NCBI GenBank assembly: GCA_965221135.1
Contig: CBDCRZ010000121.1
Coordinates: forward strand, 186,001 to 250,000
Length of the DNA: 64,000 bases
Direction: 5' to 3'
DNA from: Sansalvadorimonas sp965221135
GTDB taxonomy: Bacteria; Pseudomonadota; Gammaproteobacteria; Pseudomonadales; Endozoicomonadaceae
The notes under the pieces are model-generated. The model saw only the letters and a list, made by a program, of their open reading frames with translations. It was not told where the DNA came from and did no database searches. Both the position numbers and the translations under genes were made by a program. Below are positions 1-9,841 of the stretch, piece by piece (position 1 is the first letter of the stretch; each line of letters opens with the position of its first letter).

Positions 1-12
1 AGGGAACGTGGT

Positions 13-1376
13 GTGTTACAGGCGTTAATAACATTCAGAGCTCCCTGGCTGGCCCTGGCTATTGCCCCTGTTCTTGTGTTTGCAGGTTCCAAAACAAACG
101 GTCAATGCACTCTTGTGTTACCCGTCAGCAAAACGGCGACAGATGTCCTCTCAACAGGCCATATCCGCACAACCTCCACGGCTGTTCAACCTTTGGATGA
201 TACATTCTGCATAGCCGACCCAGAACACGCTCTGGTCTGTCAGGGTGTTGACAAACCTGCCAGAGTCAGGATTCCAGGAAAGGATGGTGATGCCCTCAAT
301 GTCAGCGCCACAGGCTCTGTCTGTTCCGCAAGGTCCAGCAAAACCTCTACCCCGTCATGGAAGGAGGATGTGATAGTCACAGGTGAATCAATTACCGGCC
401 TGGAAGGGCTGATGCTACCTGACATCCCTGCCATCAAAGCCTGGGAGATTCACTGTCGGGACTCTGTTAAAAAAGAGCCACCTGACACCCCATCAACAGA
501 GGCTGATGACCAAGGTTACGATAGCCCGGTACAGGTAGTTGACATAGCATCTGTATCAACGTCACGGGGGCAACTTAACACCACCTGCGGCGGCTGTGGC
601 ATAAACTTCAATAGGGCCAGACTGCTTAAGTCCCACCGCAAGTCCAGCAGCGAAAGCCTCTGCAAGGGCGATTTGAACACCACCTGCAGCTGTGGCAAAA
701 ACTTCAATACGGCCAACCAGTTTTTGCCCACCGCAGGTCCAGCAGCGAAAGCCTCTGCAAGGGCGATTGGAACACCACCTGCGGCTGTGGCAAAAACTTT
801 AATACGGTCAACCAGTTTCATGCCCATCGCAGGTCCAGCAGCGAAAGCCTCTGCAAGGGCGATTGGAACACCACCTGCGGCTGTGGCAAAAATTTCAATA
901 CGGCCAACCAGCTTTTAGCCCACCGCAAGTCCAGCAGTGAAAGCCTCTGCAAGGGCGATTGGAACACCACCTGCAGCTGTGGCAAAAACTTCAATACGGT
1001 CAACCAGTTTCATGCCCACCGCAGGTTCAGCAGCGAAAGCCTCTGCAAGGGCGATTGGAACACCACCTGCGGCTGTGGCAAAAACTTCAATACGGCCAGC
1101 CAGCTTATGACCCACCGCTATTCCAGCAGCGAAAACCTCTGCAAGGGCGATTTAAACACTAGCTGCGGCTGTGGCAAAAATTTCAATACGGCCAACCAAC
1201 TCTTAGCCCACCGCAAGTCCAGCAGCGAAAGCCTCTGCAAGGGCGATTGGAACACCACCTGCGGCTGTGGCAAAAACCTCTATACAGTCAACCAGTTTAA
1301 GGCCCACCGTAAGTCCAGCAGCGACACCCGCTGCAAGAGCAAGCGGAGCAAACAAAAGGGAGGCGTTAATAGTTGA
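13..1376 (+). pseudogene. ZnF-1: zinc-finger repeat protein, frameshifted
   Basis: First member of the array. It reads from a GTG at 13 through the signal peptide, the five-Cys domain and finger 1 (CGGC type). In finger 2 one base is missing near position 724 (the codons for L-A-H read TTG CCC ACC). The frame then becomes alanine-rich and stops at 918. The original frame is still open downstream and encodes fingers 3-8 and the usual basic tail, ending at TGA 1374-1376, so the ancestral gene had eight fingers. A real one-base deletion or a sequencing error in this T-run would look the same. The upstream spacer lies outside the window. Confidence 0.75.
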
Positions 1377-1549
1377 TATCACAGCGGCTCAGTTGAACCT
1401 AACCCAGCACCAGCCCCCCTCATATTTCTATACGCTTCAATCATCGCTTCTCTGGAATATTCAACGGCGATAAAACCGCCTGATGGGAACAGCGCCCCTT
1501 TTCGTTCATCTGCTAGCCTGTGGAATCCGAAAGGTTCAGGGAAAGTGGT

Positions 1550-2626
1550 GTGTTACAGGCGTTAATAACATTCAGAGCTCTTTGGCTGGCTCTGGCTATT
1601 GTCCCTGTTCTTGTGTTTGCAGGTTCCAAAACAAACGGTCAATGGACTCTTGTGCTACCCGTTAGCAAAACGGCGACAGATGTCCTCTCAACAGGCCGTA
1701 TCCGCACAACCTCCACGGCTGTTCAACCTTTGGATGATACATTCTGCATAGCCGGTTCAGCACACACCCTAACCTGTCAGGGCGTTGACAAACCCGCCAG
1801 GGTCAGGATTCCAGGAAAGGATGGTGAAGCCCTCAATGTCAGTGCCACAGGCTCTGTCTGTTGCGCAAGGCCCAGCAAAACCTCTACACCATCATGGAAG
1901 GAGGATGTGATAGTCACAGGTGAATCAATTACCGGCCTGGAAGGGCTTATGTTACCTGACATCGCTGCTATCAAAGCCTGGGAGATTCACTGTCGGGACT
2001 TTGTTAAAAAAGAGCCACCTGACACCCCATCAACAGAGGCTGATGACCAAGGTTCCGATAGCCCGGTACAGGTAGTTGACATAACATCTGTATCAACGTC
2101 ACAGGAGCAACGTAACACCACCTGCGGCTGTGGCAAAAACTTCGATACGGCCATACTGCTTAAGACCCACCGCAAGTCCAGCAGCGAAAGCCTCTGCAAG
2201 GGCGATTTGAACACCACCTGCGGCTGTGGCAAAAATTTCAATACGTTCAACCAGCTTATGTCCCACCGCAAGTCCAGCAGCGAAAGCCTCTGCAAGGGCG
2301 ATTTGAACACCACCTGCGGCTGCGGCAAAAACTTCAATACGGTCAACCAGTTTAATGCCCACCGCTATTCCAGCAGCGACAGCCTCTGTAAGGGCAGGAA
2401 GAACACCACCTGCGGCGGCTGTGGCAAAAACTTCAATACGGGCAACCAGCTTATGTCACACCGCTATTCCAGCAGCGAAAACCTCTGCAAGGGCGATTTG
2501 AACACCAGCTGCGGCTGTGGCAAAAACTTCGATACGGTCAACCAGTTTAGGGCCCACCACTATTCCAGCAACGTCAACCGCTGCAAGAGCAAGCGGAGCA
2601 AACAAAAGGGAGGCGTCAAGAGTTGA
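1550..2626 (+). CDS. ZnF-2: secreted five-Cys domain + 5 C2HC-like zinc fingers
   Basis: Reference description for the family. From the GTG at 1550 (358 aa): residues 1-24 are a signal peptide (hydrophobic core LWLALAIVPVLVFA, likely cleavage VFA/GS); 30-150 a conserved domain with Cys at about 32, 66, 76, 104 and 148 (residue 32 is Trp here, Cys in the other copies); 151-190 an acidic linker with VKKEPPDTP; then five 32-residue fingers from 192 and a basic tail CKSKRSKQKGG. Each finger matches C-x(1-2)-C-x3-F-x5-L-x2-H-x8-C, close to the C2H2 pattern; finger 4 has the full C-x2-C. GTG is chosen because GTG-TTA-CAG, with AGGGA 7 nt upstream, is kept in nearly all copies, whereas reading further upstream is interrupted in several. 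Function unknown; nucleic-acid or protein binding in a host is inference. Confidence 0.85.
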   Translation: MLQALITFRALWLALAIVPVLVFAGSKTNGQWTLVLPVSKTATDVLSTGRIRTTSTAVQPLDDTFCIAGSAHTLTCQGVDKPARVRIPGKDGEALNVSATGSVCCARPSKTSTPSWKEDVIVTGESITGLEGLMLPDIAAIKAWEIHCRDFVKKEPPDTPSTEADDQGSDSPVQVVDITSVSTSQEQRNTTCGCGKNFDTAILLKTHRKSSSESLCKGDLNTTCGCGKNFNTFNQLMSHRKSSSESLCKGDLNTTCGCGKNFNTVNQFNAHRYSSSDSLCKGRKNTTCGGCGKNFNTGNQLMSHRYSSSENLCKGDLNTSCGCGKNFDTVNQFRAHHYSSNVNRCKSKRSKQKGGVKS

Positions 2627-2801
2627 TATCACAGCGGCTCAGTTGAACCTAACCCAACGCCAGCCCCCCTCATATTTCTATACGCTTCTATCATCATGCT
2701 TCCCTGGAATATTCAACACCTATAAAAGCGCCTGATGGAAACAGCGCCCTTTTCCGTTCATCTGCTAGCCTGTGGAATCCGAAAGGTTCAGGGAAAGTGG
2801 T

Positions 2802-4355
2802 GTGTTACAGGCTTTAATAACATTCAGAGCTCTTTGGCTGGCCCTGGCTATTGCCCCTGTACTTGTGTTTGCAGGTTCCAAAACAAACGGTCAATGCACT
2901 CTTGTTTTACCCATCAGCAAAACGGCGACAGATGTCCTCTCAACAGGCCGTATCCGCACAACCTCCACGGCTGTTCAACCTTTGGATGATACATACTGCA
3001 TAGCCGACCCAGAACACGCTCTGGTCTGTCAGGGCGTTGACAAACCTGCCAGGGTCAGGATTCCAGGAAAGGATGGTGAAGCCCTCAATGTCAGCGCCAC
3101 AGGCTCTGTCTGTTCCGCAAGGCCCAGCAAAACCTATACCCCGTCATGGAAGGAGGATGTGATGGTCACAGGTGAATCAATTACCGGCATGGAAGGGCTG
3201 ATGTTACCTGACATCCCTGCTATCACAGCCTGGGAGATTCACTGTCGGGACCTTGTTAAAAAAAAGCCACCTGACACCCCATTAACAGAGGCTGATGACC
3301 AAGGTTCCGATAGCCAGGTACAGGTAGTTGACATAGCATTTGTATCAAAGTCACGGGGGCAACATAACACCACCTGCGGCTGTGGCAAACACTTCGATAC
3401 GGTCAGCCTGCTTAAGTCCCACCGCAAGTCCAGCAGCGAAAGCCTCTGCAAGGGCGATTGGAACACCACCTGCAGCTGTGGCAAAAACTTCAATACTGTC
3501 AACCAGTTTAATGTCCACCGCAGGTCCAGCAGCGAAAGCCTCTGTAAGGGCAAGAAGAACATCACCTGCGGCTGTGGCAAAAACTTCGATACGGTCAACC
3601 AGTTTCGTGCCCACCGCTATTCCAGCAGCGAAAGCCTCTGCAAGGGCGATTTGAACACCACCTGCGGCTGTGGCAAAAACTTCGATACGCTCATCCAGCT
3701 TTTAACCCACCGCAATTCCAGCAGCGACAGCCTCTGCAAGGGCCATTGGAACACCATCTGCTGCTGTGGCAAAAACTTCGATACGGTCAACCTGCTTAAG
3801 TCCCACCGCAAGTCCAGCAGCGACAGCCTCTGCAAGGGCAGGAAGAACATCACCTGCGGCTGTGGCAAAAACTTCGATACGGTCAACAAACTTGCAGTCC
3901 ACCGCAAGTCCAGCAGCGACAGCCTCTGCAAGGGCGATTGGAACACCACCTGCGGCTGTGGCGAGAACCTCGATACGGTCAACCAGCTTATCTCCCACCG
4001 CAGGTCCAGCAGCGAAAGCCTCTGCAAGGGCGATTTGAACACCATCTGCGGCTGTGGCAAAAACTTAAATACGGTCAGCCTGCTTATGTCCCACCGCAAG
4101 TCCAGCAGCGACAGCCTCTGCAAGGGCGATTGGAACACCACCTGCGGCTGTGGCAAAAACTTCGATACGGTCAACCAGTTTAATGTCCACCGCAGGTCCA
4201 GCAGCGACAGCCTCTGCAAGGGCGATTGGAACACCACCTGCGGCTGTGGCAAAAACTTCGGTACGCTCAACCAGTATTTAGCCCACCGCAAGTCCAGCAA
4301 CGACACCCGCTGCAAGAGCAAGCGGAGCACAAAAAAGGGAGGTGTTAACAGTTGA
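2802..4355 (+). CDS. ZnF-3: zinc-finger repeat protein, 10 fingers
   Basis: 517 aa from GTG 2802. Layout as ZnF-2 with ten fingers. The first is of the KHFDTVSLLKSH class and the last carries Gly at helix position -2 (FGTLNQYLAH), as last fingers often do. Finger 5 begins CCC rather than CGC. Fingers 7 and 8 have Leu instead of Phe at the core position (GENLDT and KNLNT), a conservative change. The linker reads KKKPPDTPLTE, so the VKKE motif has become VKKK. The tail is KSKRSTKKGG. All finger Cys and His ligands are present, so it looks intact. Confidence 0.85.
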   Translation: MLQALITFRALWLALAIAPVLVFAGSKTNGQCTLVLPISKTATDVLSTGRIRTTSTAVQPLDDTYCIADPEHALVCQGVDKPARVRIPGKDGEALNVSATGSVCSARPSKTYTPSWKEDVMVTGESITGMEGLMLPDIPAITAWEIHCRDLVKKKPPDTPLTEADDQGSDSQVQVVDIAFVSKSRGQHNTTCGCGKHFDTVSLLKSHRKSSSESLCKGDWNTTCSCGKNFNTVNQFNVHRRSSSESLCKGKKNITCGCGKNFDTVNQFRAHRYSSSESLCKGDLNTTCGCGKNFDTLIQLLTHRNSSSDSLCKGHWNTICCCGKNFDTVNLLKSHRKSSSDSLCKGRKNITCGCGKNFDTVNKLAVHRKSSSDSLCKGDWNTTCGCGENLDTVNQLISHRRSSSESLCKGDLNTICGCGKNLNTVSLLMSHRKSSSDSLCKGDWNTTCGCGKNFDTVNQFNVHRRSSSDSLCKGDWNTTCGCGKNFGTLNQYLAHRKSSNDTRCKSKRSTKKGGVNS

Positions 4356-4374
4356 TATCACAGCGGCTCGGTTG

Positions 4375-4459
4375 AGCCTGACTCAGCGCCATGATTCCCC
4401 TCATATTTCTATACGCTTTCTATCATCATGCTTCCCTGGAATATTCAACGCCTATAAAA
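4375..4459 (+). promoter_or_regulatory. Representative ZnF spacer: hairpin and TATAAAA element
   Basis: The ~175-bp spacer between ZnF genes is almost the same at every junction, so this copy stands for about 28. It holds a perfect 5-bp stem with 4-nt loop, GGCTC-GGTT-GAGCC (4375-4388), shortly after the stop codon; it lacks a T-run, so intrinsic termination is doubtful. Further on is TATAAAA (4453-4459) about 76 nt before the start codon, a plausible -10 element without an obvious -35. Nothing else in the spacer is recognisable. Conservation in all copies supports function or simply shared recent origin. Confidence 0.35.
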
Positions 4460-4534
4460 GCGCCCGATGAGAACAGCCCCCTTTTCCGTTCATCTGCTAA
4501 CCTGTGGCATCCGAAGGGAATCAGGGAGAGTGGT

Positions 4535-5650
4535 GTGTTACAGGTGCTAATAACATTCAGAGCTCTTTGGCTGGCCCTGGCTACTGCCCCTGTTCTTGTG
4601 TTTGCAGGTTCCAAAACAAACGGTCAATGCACTCTTGTGTTACCCGTTAGCAAAACGGCGACAGATGTCCTCTAAACAGGCCGGATTCGCACAACTTCCA
4701 CGGCAGTTCAACCTTTGGATGATACATTCTGCATAGCCGACCCAGAACACGCTCTGGTCTGTCAGGGTGTTGACAAACCTGCCAGGGTCAGGATTCCAGG
4801 AAAGGATGGTGATGCCCTCAATGTCAGCGCCACAGGCTCTGTCTGTACCGCAAGGCCCAGCAAAACCTCTACCCCGTCATGGAAGGTTGATGTGATAGTC
4901 TCAGGTGAATCATTTACCGGCCTGGAAGGTCTGATGGTACCTGACATCCCTGCTATCAAAGCCTGGGAGATTCACTGTCGGGACCTTGTTAAAAAAGAGC
5001 CACCTGACACCCCATCAACAGAGGCTGATGACCAAGGTTACGATAGCCCGGTACAGGTAGTTGACATAACATCTGTATCAACGTCACGGGGGCAACATAA
5101 CACCAACTGCGGCGGCTGTGGCAAAAACTTCAATACGGCCAGACTGCTTAAGTACCACCGCAAGTCCAGCAGCGAAAGGCTCTGCAAGGGCGATTGGAAC
5201 ACCACCTGCGGCTGTGGCAAAAACTTCAATACGGTCATCCAGCTTTTAACCCACCGCAAGTCCAGCAGCGACAGCCTCTGCAAGGGCAATTTGAACACCA
5301 CCTGCGGCTGTGGCAAAAACTTCGATACGGTCAACCTGCTTAAGTCCCACCGCAAGTCCAGCAGCGACAGACTCTGCAAGGGCAGGAAGAACACCACCTG
5401 CGGCTGTGGCAAAAACTTCGATACGGTCAACCTGCTTAAGTCCCACCGCAAGTCCAGCAGCGACAGACTCTGCAAGGGCGATTGGAACACCACCTGCGGC
5501 TGTGGCAAAAACTTCGGTACGGTCAACCAGTTTTTAGCCCACCGCAAGTCCAGCAACGACACCCGCTGCAAGAGCAAGCGGAGCAAAAAAAAGGGAGGGG
5601 TTAATAGTTCATATCACAGCGGTTCGGTTGAGCCTGGCTCAGCGCCATGA
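4535..5650 (+). pseudogene. ZnF-4: zinc-finger repeat protein with nonsense mutation
   Basis: GTG start at 4535. The conserved codon TCA of DVLSTG is TAA here (4673-4675), cutting the product to 46 residues. The same frame then stays open to 5650, encoding the rest of the five-Cys domain, five fingers (first CGGC, last FGTVNQFLAH) and the tail. The normal terminal TGA is TCA, so the frame runs 14 codons on into the spacer (SSYHSGSVEPGSAP) and stops at a TGA overlapping a spacer ATG. A restart downstream, for example at 4715, would give a protein without a signal peptide. Confidence 0.75.
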
Positions 5651-5789
5651 TTCCCCTCATATTTCTATACGCTTTCTATCATCATGCTTCCCTGGAATAT
5701 TCAACGCCTATAAAAGTGCCTGATGAGAACAGCGCCCTTTTTCGTTCATCTGCTAGCCTGTGGAATCCGAAAGGTTCAGGGAAAGAGGT

Positions 5790-6959
5790 GTGTTACAGGT
5801 GCTAATAACATTCAGAGTTCTTTGGCTGGCCCTGGCTATTGCCCCTGTACTTGTGTTTGCAGGTTCCAAAACAAACGGTCAATGCACTCTTGTATTACCC
5901 GTCAGCAAAACGGCGACAGATGTCCTCTCAACAGGCCATATCCGCACAACCTCCACGGCTGCTCAACCTTTGGATGATACATTCTGCATAGCCGACCCAG
6001 AAAACGCCCTGGTCTGTCAGGGCGTTGACAAACCTGCAAGAGTCCGGATTCCAGGAAAGGATGGTGATGCCCTCAATGTCAGCGCCACAGGCTCTGTCTG
6101 TTCCGCAAGGCCCAGCAAAACCGCTACCCCGTCATGGAAGGATGATGTGATGGTCACAGGTGAATCAATTACCGGCCTGGAAGGGCTGATGCTACCTGAC
6201 ATCCCTGCTATCAAAGCCTGGGAGATTCACTGTCGGGACTTTGTTAAAAAAGAGCCACCTGACACCCCATCAACAGAGGCTGATGACCAAGGTTACGATA
6301 GCCCGGTACAGGTAGTTGACATAACATTTGTATCAACGTCACGGGGGAAACTTAACACCACCTGCGGCTGTGGCAAAAACTTCAATACGGCCATACTGCT
6401 TAAGTACCATCGCAAGTCCAGCAGCGAAAGCCTCTGCAAGGGCAGGTGGAACACCACCTGCGGCTGTGGCAAAAACTTCAATACGGTCAACCAGTTTCAT
6501 GCCCACCGCTATTCCAGCAGCGACAGCTTCTGTAAGGGCAGGAAGAACACCAGCTGCGGCTGTGGCAAAAACTTCAATACGTGCAGCCAGCTTATGTCCC
6601 ACCGCTATTCCAGCAACGAAAACCTCTGCAAGGGCGATTTAAACACTAGTTGCGGCTGTGGCAAAAACTTCGATACGGTCAACCAGCTTGCAGCCCACCG
6701 CCATTCCAGCAGCGAAAGCCTCTGCAAGGGCGATTTGAACACCAACTGCGGCTGTGGCAAAAACTTCAATACGGCCAGCCAGCTTATGTCCCACCGCAGG
6801 TCCAGCAGCGAAGGCCTCTGCAAGGGGGATTTGAACACCACCTGCGGCTGTGGCACAAACTTCAATACGGCCAACCAGCTTATATCCCACCGCAGGTCCA
6901 GCAGCAACACCCGCTGCAAGAGCAAGCGGAGCAAAAAAAAGGGAGGTGTTAACAGTTGA
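5790..6959 (+). CDS. ZnF-5: zinc-finger repeat protein, 6 fingers
   Basis: 389 aa from GTG 5790. Layout as ZnF-2, six fingers. Finger 3 has Cys at helix position 1 (FNTCSQLMSH) and finger 6 has CGCGTNF. The tail is KSKRSKKKGGVNS, more basic than the usual KQK form. Its N-terminal domain is nearly the same as that of ZnF-6 and ZnF-15, including the ADPENALVCQG stretch, which suggests recent exchange. No ligand is lost. Confidence 0.85.
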   Translation: MLQVLITFRVLWLALAIAPVLVFAGSKTNGQCTLVLPVSKTATDVLSTGHIRTTSTAAQPLDDTFCIADPENALVCQGVDKPARVRIPGKDGDALNVSATGSVCSARPSKTATPSWKDDVMVTGESITGLEGLMLPDIPAIKAWEIHCRDFVKKEPPDTPSTEADDQGYDSPVQVVDITFVSTSRGKLNTTCGCGKNFNTAILLKYHRKSSSESLCKGRWNTTCGCGKNFNTVNQFHAHRYSSSDSFCKGRKNTSCGCGKNFNTCSQLMSHRYSSNENLCKGDLNTSCGCGKNFDTVNQLAAHRHSSSESLCKGDLNTNCGCGKNFNTASQLMSHRRSSSEGLCKGDLNTTCGCGTNFNTANQLISHRRSSSNTRCKSKRSKKKGGVNS

Positions 6960-7138
6960 TATCACAGCGGCTCGGTTGAGCCAGACTCAGCGCCATGATT
7001 CCCCTCATATTTCTATACGCTTTCTATCATCATGCTTCCCTGGAATATTCAACACCTATAAAAGCGCCTGATGAGAAGAGCGCCCTTTTCCGTTCATCTG
7101 CTAGCCGGTGGCATCCGAAGGGAATCAGGGAAAGTGGT

Positions 7139-8311
7139 GTGTTACAGGTGCTAATAACATTCAGAGCTCTTTGCCTGGCCCTGGCTATTACCCCTGTACT
7201 TGTGTTTGCAGGTTCCAAAACAAACGGTCAATGCACTCTTGTATTACCCGTCAGCAAAACGGCGACAGATGTCCTCTCAACAGGCCATATCCGCACAACC
7301 TCCACGGCTGTTCAACCTTTGGATGATACATTCTGCATAGCCGACCCAGAAAACGCCCTGGTCTGTCAGGGCGTTGACAAACCTGCAAGAGTCCGGATTC
7401 CAGGAAAGGATGGTGATATCCTCAATGTCAGCGCCACAGGCTCTGTCTGTTCCGCAAGGCCCAGCAAAACCGCTACCCCGTCATGGAAGGATGATGTAAT
7501 AGTCACAGGTGAATCAATTACCGGCCTGGAAGGGCTGATGTTACCTGACATCCCTGCTATCAAAGCCTGGGAGATTCACTGTCGGGACCTTGTTAAAAAA
7601 GAGCCACCTGACACCCCATCAACAGAGGCTGATGATCAAGGTTACGATAGCCCGGTACAGGTAGTTGACATAACATTTGTATCAACGTCACAGGGGCAAC
7701 TTAACTCCACCTGCGGCGGCTGTGGCAAAAACTTCAATACGGCCATACTGCTTAAGTCCCATCGCAAGTCCAGCAGCGAAAGCCTCTGCAAGGGCAGGTG
7801 GAACACCACCTGCGGCTGTGGCAAAAACTTCAATACGGTCAACCTGTTTTATGCCCACCGCACGTCCAGCAGCGAAAGCCTCTGTAAGGGCAGGAAGAAC
7901 ACCACCTGCGGCTGTGGCGAGAACCTCGATACGGTCAACCAGCTTATCTCCCACCGCAGGTCCAGCAGCGAAAGCCTCTGCAAGGGCGATTTGAACACCA
8001 CCTGCGGCTGTGGCAAAAACTTCAATACGGTCAACCTGCTTGTAGCCCACCGCAGGGCCAGCAGCAACAGCCTCTGTAAGGGCAGGAAGATCACCACCTG
8101 CGGCTGTGGCAAAAATTTCAATACGGCCTGCCAACTTATGTCCCACCGCAGGTCCAGCAGCGAAAGCCTCTGCAAGGGCGATTTGAACACCACCTGCGGC
8201 TGTGGCAAAAACTTCAATACGGCCAACCAGCTTGTAGCCCACCGCCATTCCAGCAGCAACACCCACTGCAAGAGCAAGCGGAGCAAAAAAAAGGGAGGTG
8301 TTAACAGTTGA
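7139..8311 (+). CDS. ZnF-6: zinc-finger repeat protein, 6 fingers
   Basis: 390 aa from GTG 7139. First finger of CGGC type (FNTAILLKSH). Finger 3 (CGCGENLDTVNQLISH) is the same unusual unit as finger 7 of ZnF-3, so single fingers are shared between non-adjacent genes. Finger 5 carries Cys at helix position 2 (FNTACQLMSH). The reading frame is also open upstream through the spacer from an ATG at 6995, but that stretch repeats spacer DNA and lacks a conserved start context, so the GTG is preferred. Confidence 0.85.
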   Translation: MLQVLITFRALCLALAITPVLVFAGSKTNGQCTLVLPVSKTATDVLSTGHIRTTSTAVQPLDDTFCIADPENALVCQGVDKPARVRIPGKDGDILNVSATGSVCSARPSKTATPSWKDDVIVTGESITGLEGLMLPDIPAIKAWEIHCRDLVKKEPPDTPSTEADDQGYDSPVQVVDITFVSTSQGQLNSTCGGCGKNFNTAILLKSHRKSSSESLCKGRWNTTCGCGKNFNTVNLFYAHRTSSSESLCKGRKNTTCGCGENLDTVNQLISHRRSSSESLCKGDLNTTCGCGKNFNTVNLLVAHRRASSNSLCKGRKITTCGCGKNFNTACQLMSHRRSSSESLCKGDLNTTCGCGKNFNTANQLVAHRHSSSNTHCKSKRSKKKGGVNS

Positions 8312-8489
8312 TATCACAGCGGCCCGGTTGAGCCTGACTCAGCGCCATGATTCCCCTCATATTTCTATACGCTTTCTATCATCATGCTTCCCTGGAATAT
8401 TCAACGCCTATAAAAGCGCCTGATGAGAAGAGCGCCCTTTTCCGTTCATCTGCTAGCCTGTGGCATCCGAAAGGTTCAGGGAAAGTGGT

Positions 8490-9662
8490 GTGTTACAGGC
8501 TTTAATAACATTCAGAGTTCTTTGGCTGGCCCTGGCTATTGCCCCTGTACTTGTGTTTGCAGGTTCCAAAACAAACGGTCAATGCACTCTTGTTTTACCC
8601 GTCAGCAAAACGACGACAGATGTCCTCTCAACAGGCCGTATCCGCACAACCTCCACGGCTGTTCAACCTTTGGATGATACATTCTGCATAGCCGAACCAG
8701 AAAACGCCCTGGTCTGTCAGGGCGTTGACAAACCTGCCAGAGTCCGGATTCCAGGAAAGGATGGTGAAGCTCTCAATATCAGCGCCACAGGCTCTGTCTG
8801 TTCCGCAACGCCCAGCAAAACCTCTACCCCGTCATGGAAGGAGGATGTGATGGTCACAGGTGAATCAATTACCGGCCTGGAAGGGCTTATGCTGCCTGAC
8901 ATCCCTGCTATCAAAGCCTGGGAGATTCACTGTCGGGACCTTGTTAAAAAAGAGCCACCTGACACCCCATCAACAGAGGCTTGTGACCAAGGTTACGATA
9001 GCCCGGTACAGGTAGTTGACATAACATCTGTATCAACGTCACGGGGGCAATTTAACACCACCTGCGGCGGCTGTGGCAAAAACTTCAATACGTCCAGACT
9101 GCTTAAGTACCACCGCAAGTCCAGCAGCGAAAGCCTCTGCAAGGGCGATTGGAACACCACCTGCGGCTGTGGCAAAAACTTCGATACCGTCCACCAGTTT
9201 AATGCTCACCGCTATTCCAGCAGCGACAGCCTCTGTAAGGGCAGGAAGAACACCACCTGCGGCTGTGGCAAAAACTTCAATAGAGCCTGCCAGCTTATGT
9301 CACACCGCTATTCCCGCAGCGAAAGCCTCTGCAAGGGCGATTTGAACACCAGCTGCGGCTGTGGCAAAAACTTCGATACGGTCATACAGCTTTTAACCCA
9401 CCGCAACTCCAGCAGCGACAGCCTCTGCAAGGGCAGGAAGAACACCACCTGCGGGTGTGGCAAAAACTTCGATACGCTCAACAAGCTTGCAGGCCACCGC
9501 AAGTCCAGCAGCGAAAGACTCTGTAATGGCGATTGGAACACCACCTGCGGTTGTGGCCAAAACTTCGATACGGTCAACAAGCTTGTGTCCCACCGCAGTT
9601 ACAGCAACGACACCCGCTGCAAGAGCAAGCGGAGCAAAAAAAAGGGAGGTGTTAACAGTTGA
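8490..9662 (+). CDS. ZnF-7: zinc-finger repeat protein, 6 fingers
   Basis: 390 aa from GTG 8490. Six fingers: CGGC-type FNTSRLLKYH, then FDTVHQFNAH, FNRACQLMSH (Arg at helix -1 in place of the near-invariant Thr), FDTVIQLLTH, FDTLNKLAGH and CGCGQNFDTVNKLVSH. The linker has Cys in place of Asp (STEACDQG), adding one cysteine outside the fingers. The tail is KSKRSKKKGG. Frame and ligands look intact. Confidence 0.85.
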   Translation: MLQALITFRVLWLALAIAPVLVFAGSKTNGQCTLVLPVSKTTTDVLSTGRIRTTSTAVQPLDDTFCIAEPENALVCQGVDKPARVRIPGKDGEALNISATGSVCSATPSKTSTPSWKEDVMVTGESITGLEGLMLPDIPAIKAWEIHCRDLVKKEPPDTPSTEACDQGYDSPVQVVDITSVSTSRGQFNTTCGGCGKNFNTSRLLKYHRKSSSESLCKGDWNTTCGCGKNFDTVHQFNAHRYSSSDSLCKGRKNTTCGCGKNFNRACQLMSHRYSRSESLCKGDLNTSCGCGKNFDTVIQLLTHRNSSSDSLCKGRKNTTCGCGKNFDTLNKLAGHRKSSSERLCNGDWNTTCGCGQNFDTVNKLVSHRSYSNDTRCKSKRSKKKGGVNS

Positions 9663-9841
9663 TATCACAGCGGCTCGGTTGTGCCTGACTCAGCGCCATG
9701 ATTCCCCTCATATTTCTATACGCTTTCTATCATCATGCTTCCCTGGAATATTCAACGCCTATAAAAGCGTCTGATGAGAACAGCGCCCTTTTCCGTTCAT
9801 CTGCTAGCCTGTGGCATCCGAAGGGAATCAGGGAAAGTGGT

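Noticed and set aside
3617..4330. Long minus-strand frames through the ZnF genes (LPQPQVVFQSPLQRLSLLDL repeats)
   Set aside because: They are antisense shadows of the 96-bp repeat, which is a multiple of three and poor in stops; none has a start context or a conserved N-terminus.
4375..4388. Spacer hairpin as a strong intrinsic terminator
   Set aside because: The stem is only 5 bp and no T-run follows; kept only as a possible regulatory element.
6995..7138. Upstream ATG starts that extend ZnF genes through the spacer (MIPLIFLYAFYHHASLEYS...)
   Set aside because: In many copies small spacer indels or stops break this frame, there is no Shine-Dalgarno at the ATG, and the extension would bury the signal peptide about 48 residues inside the protein.
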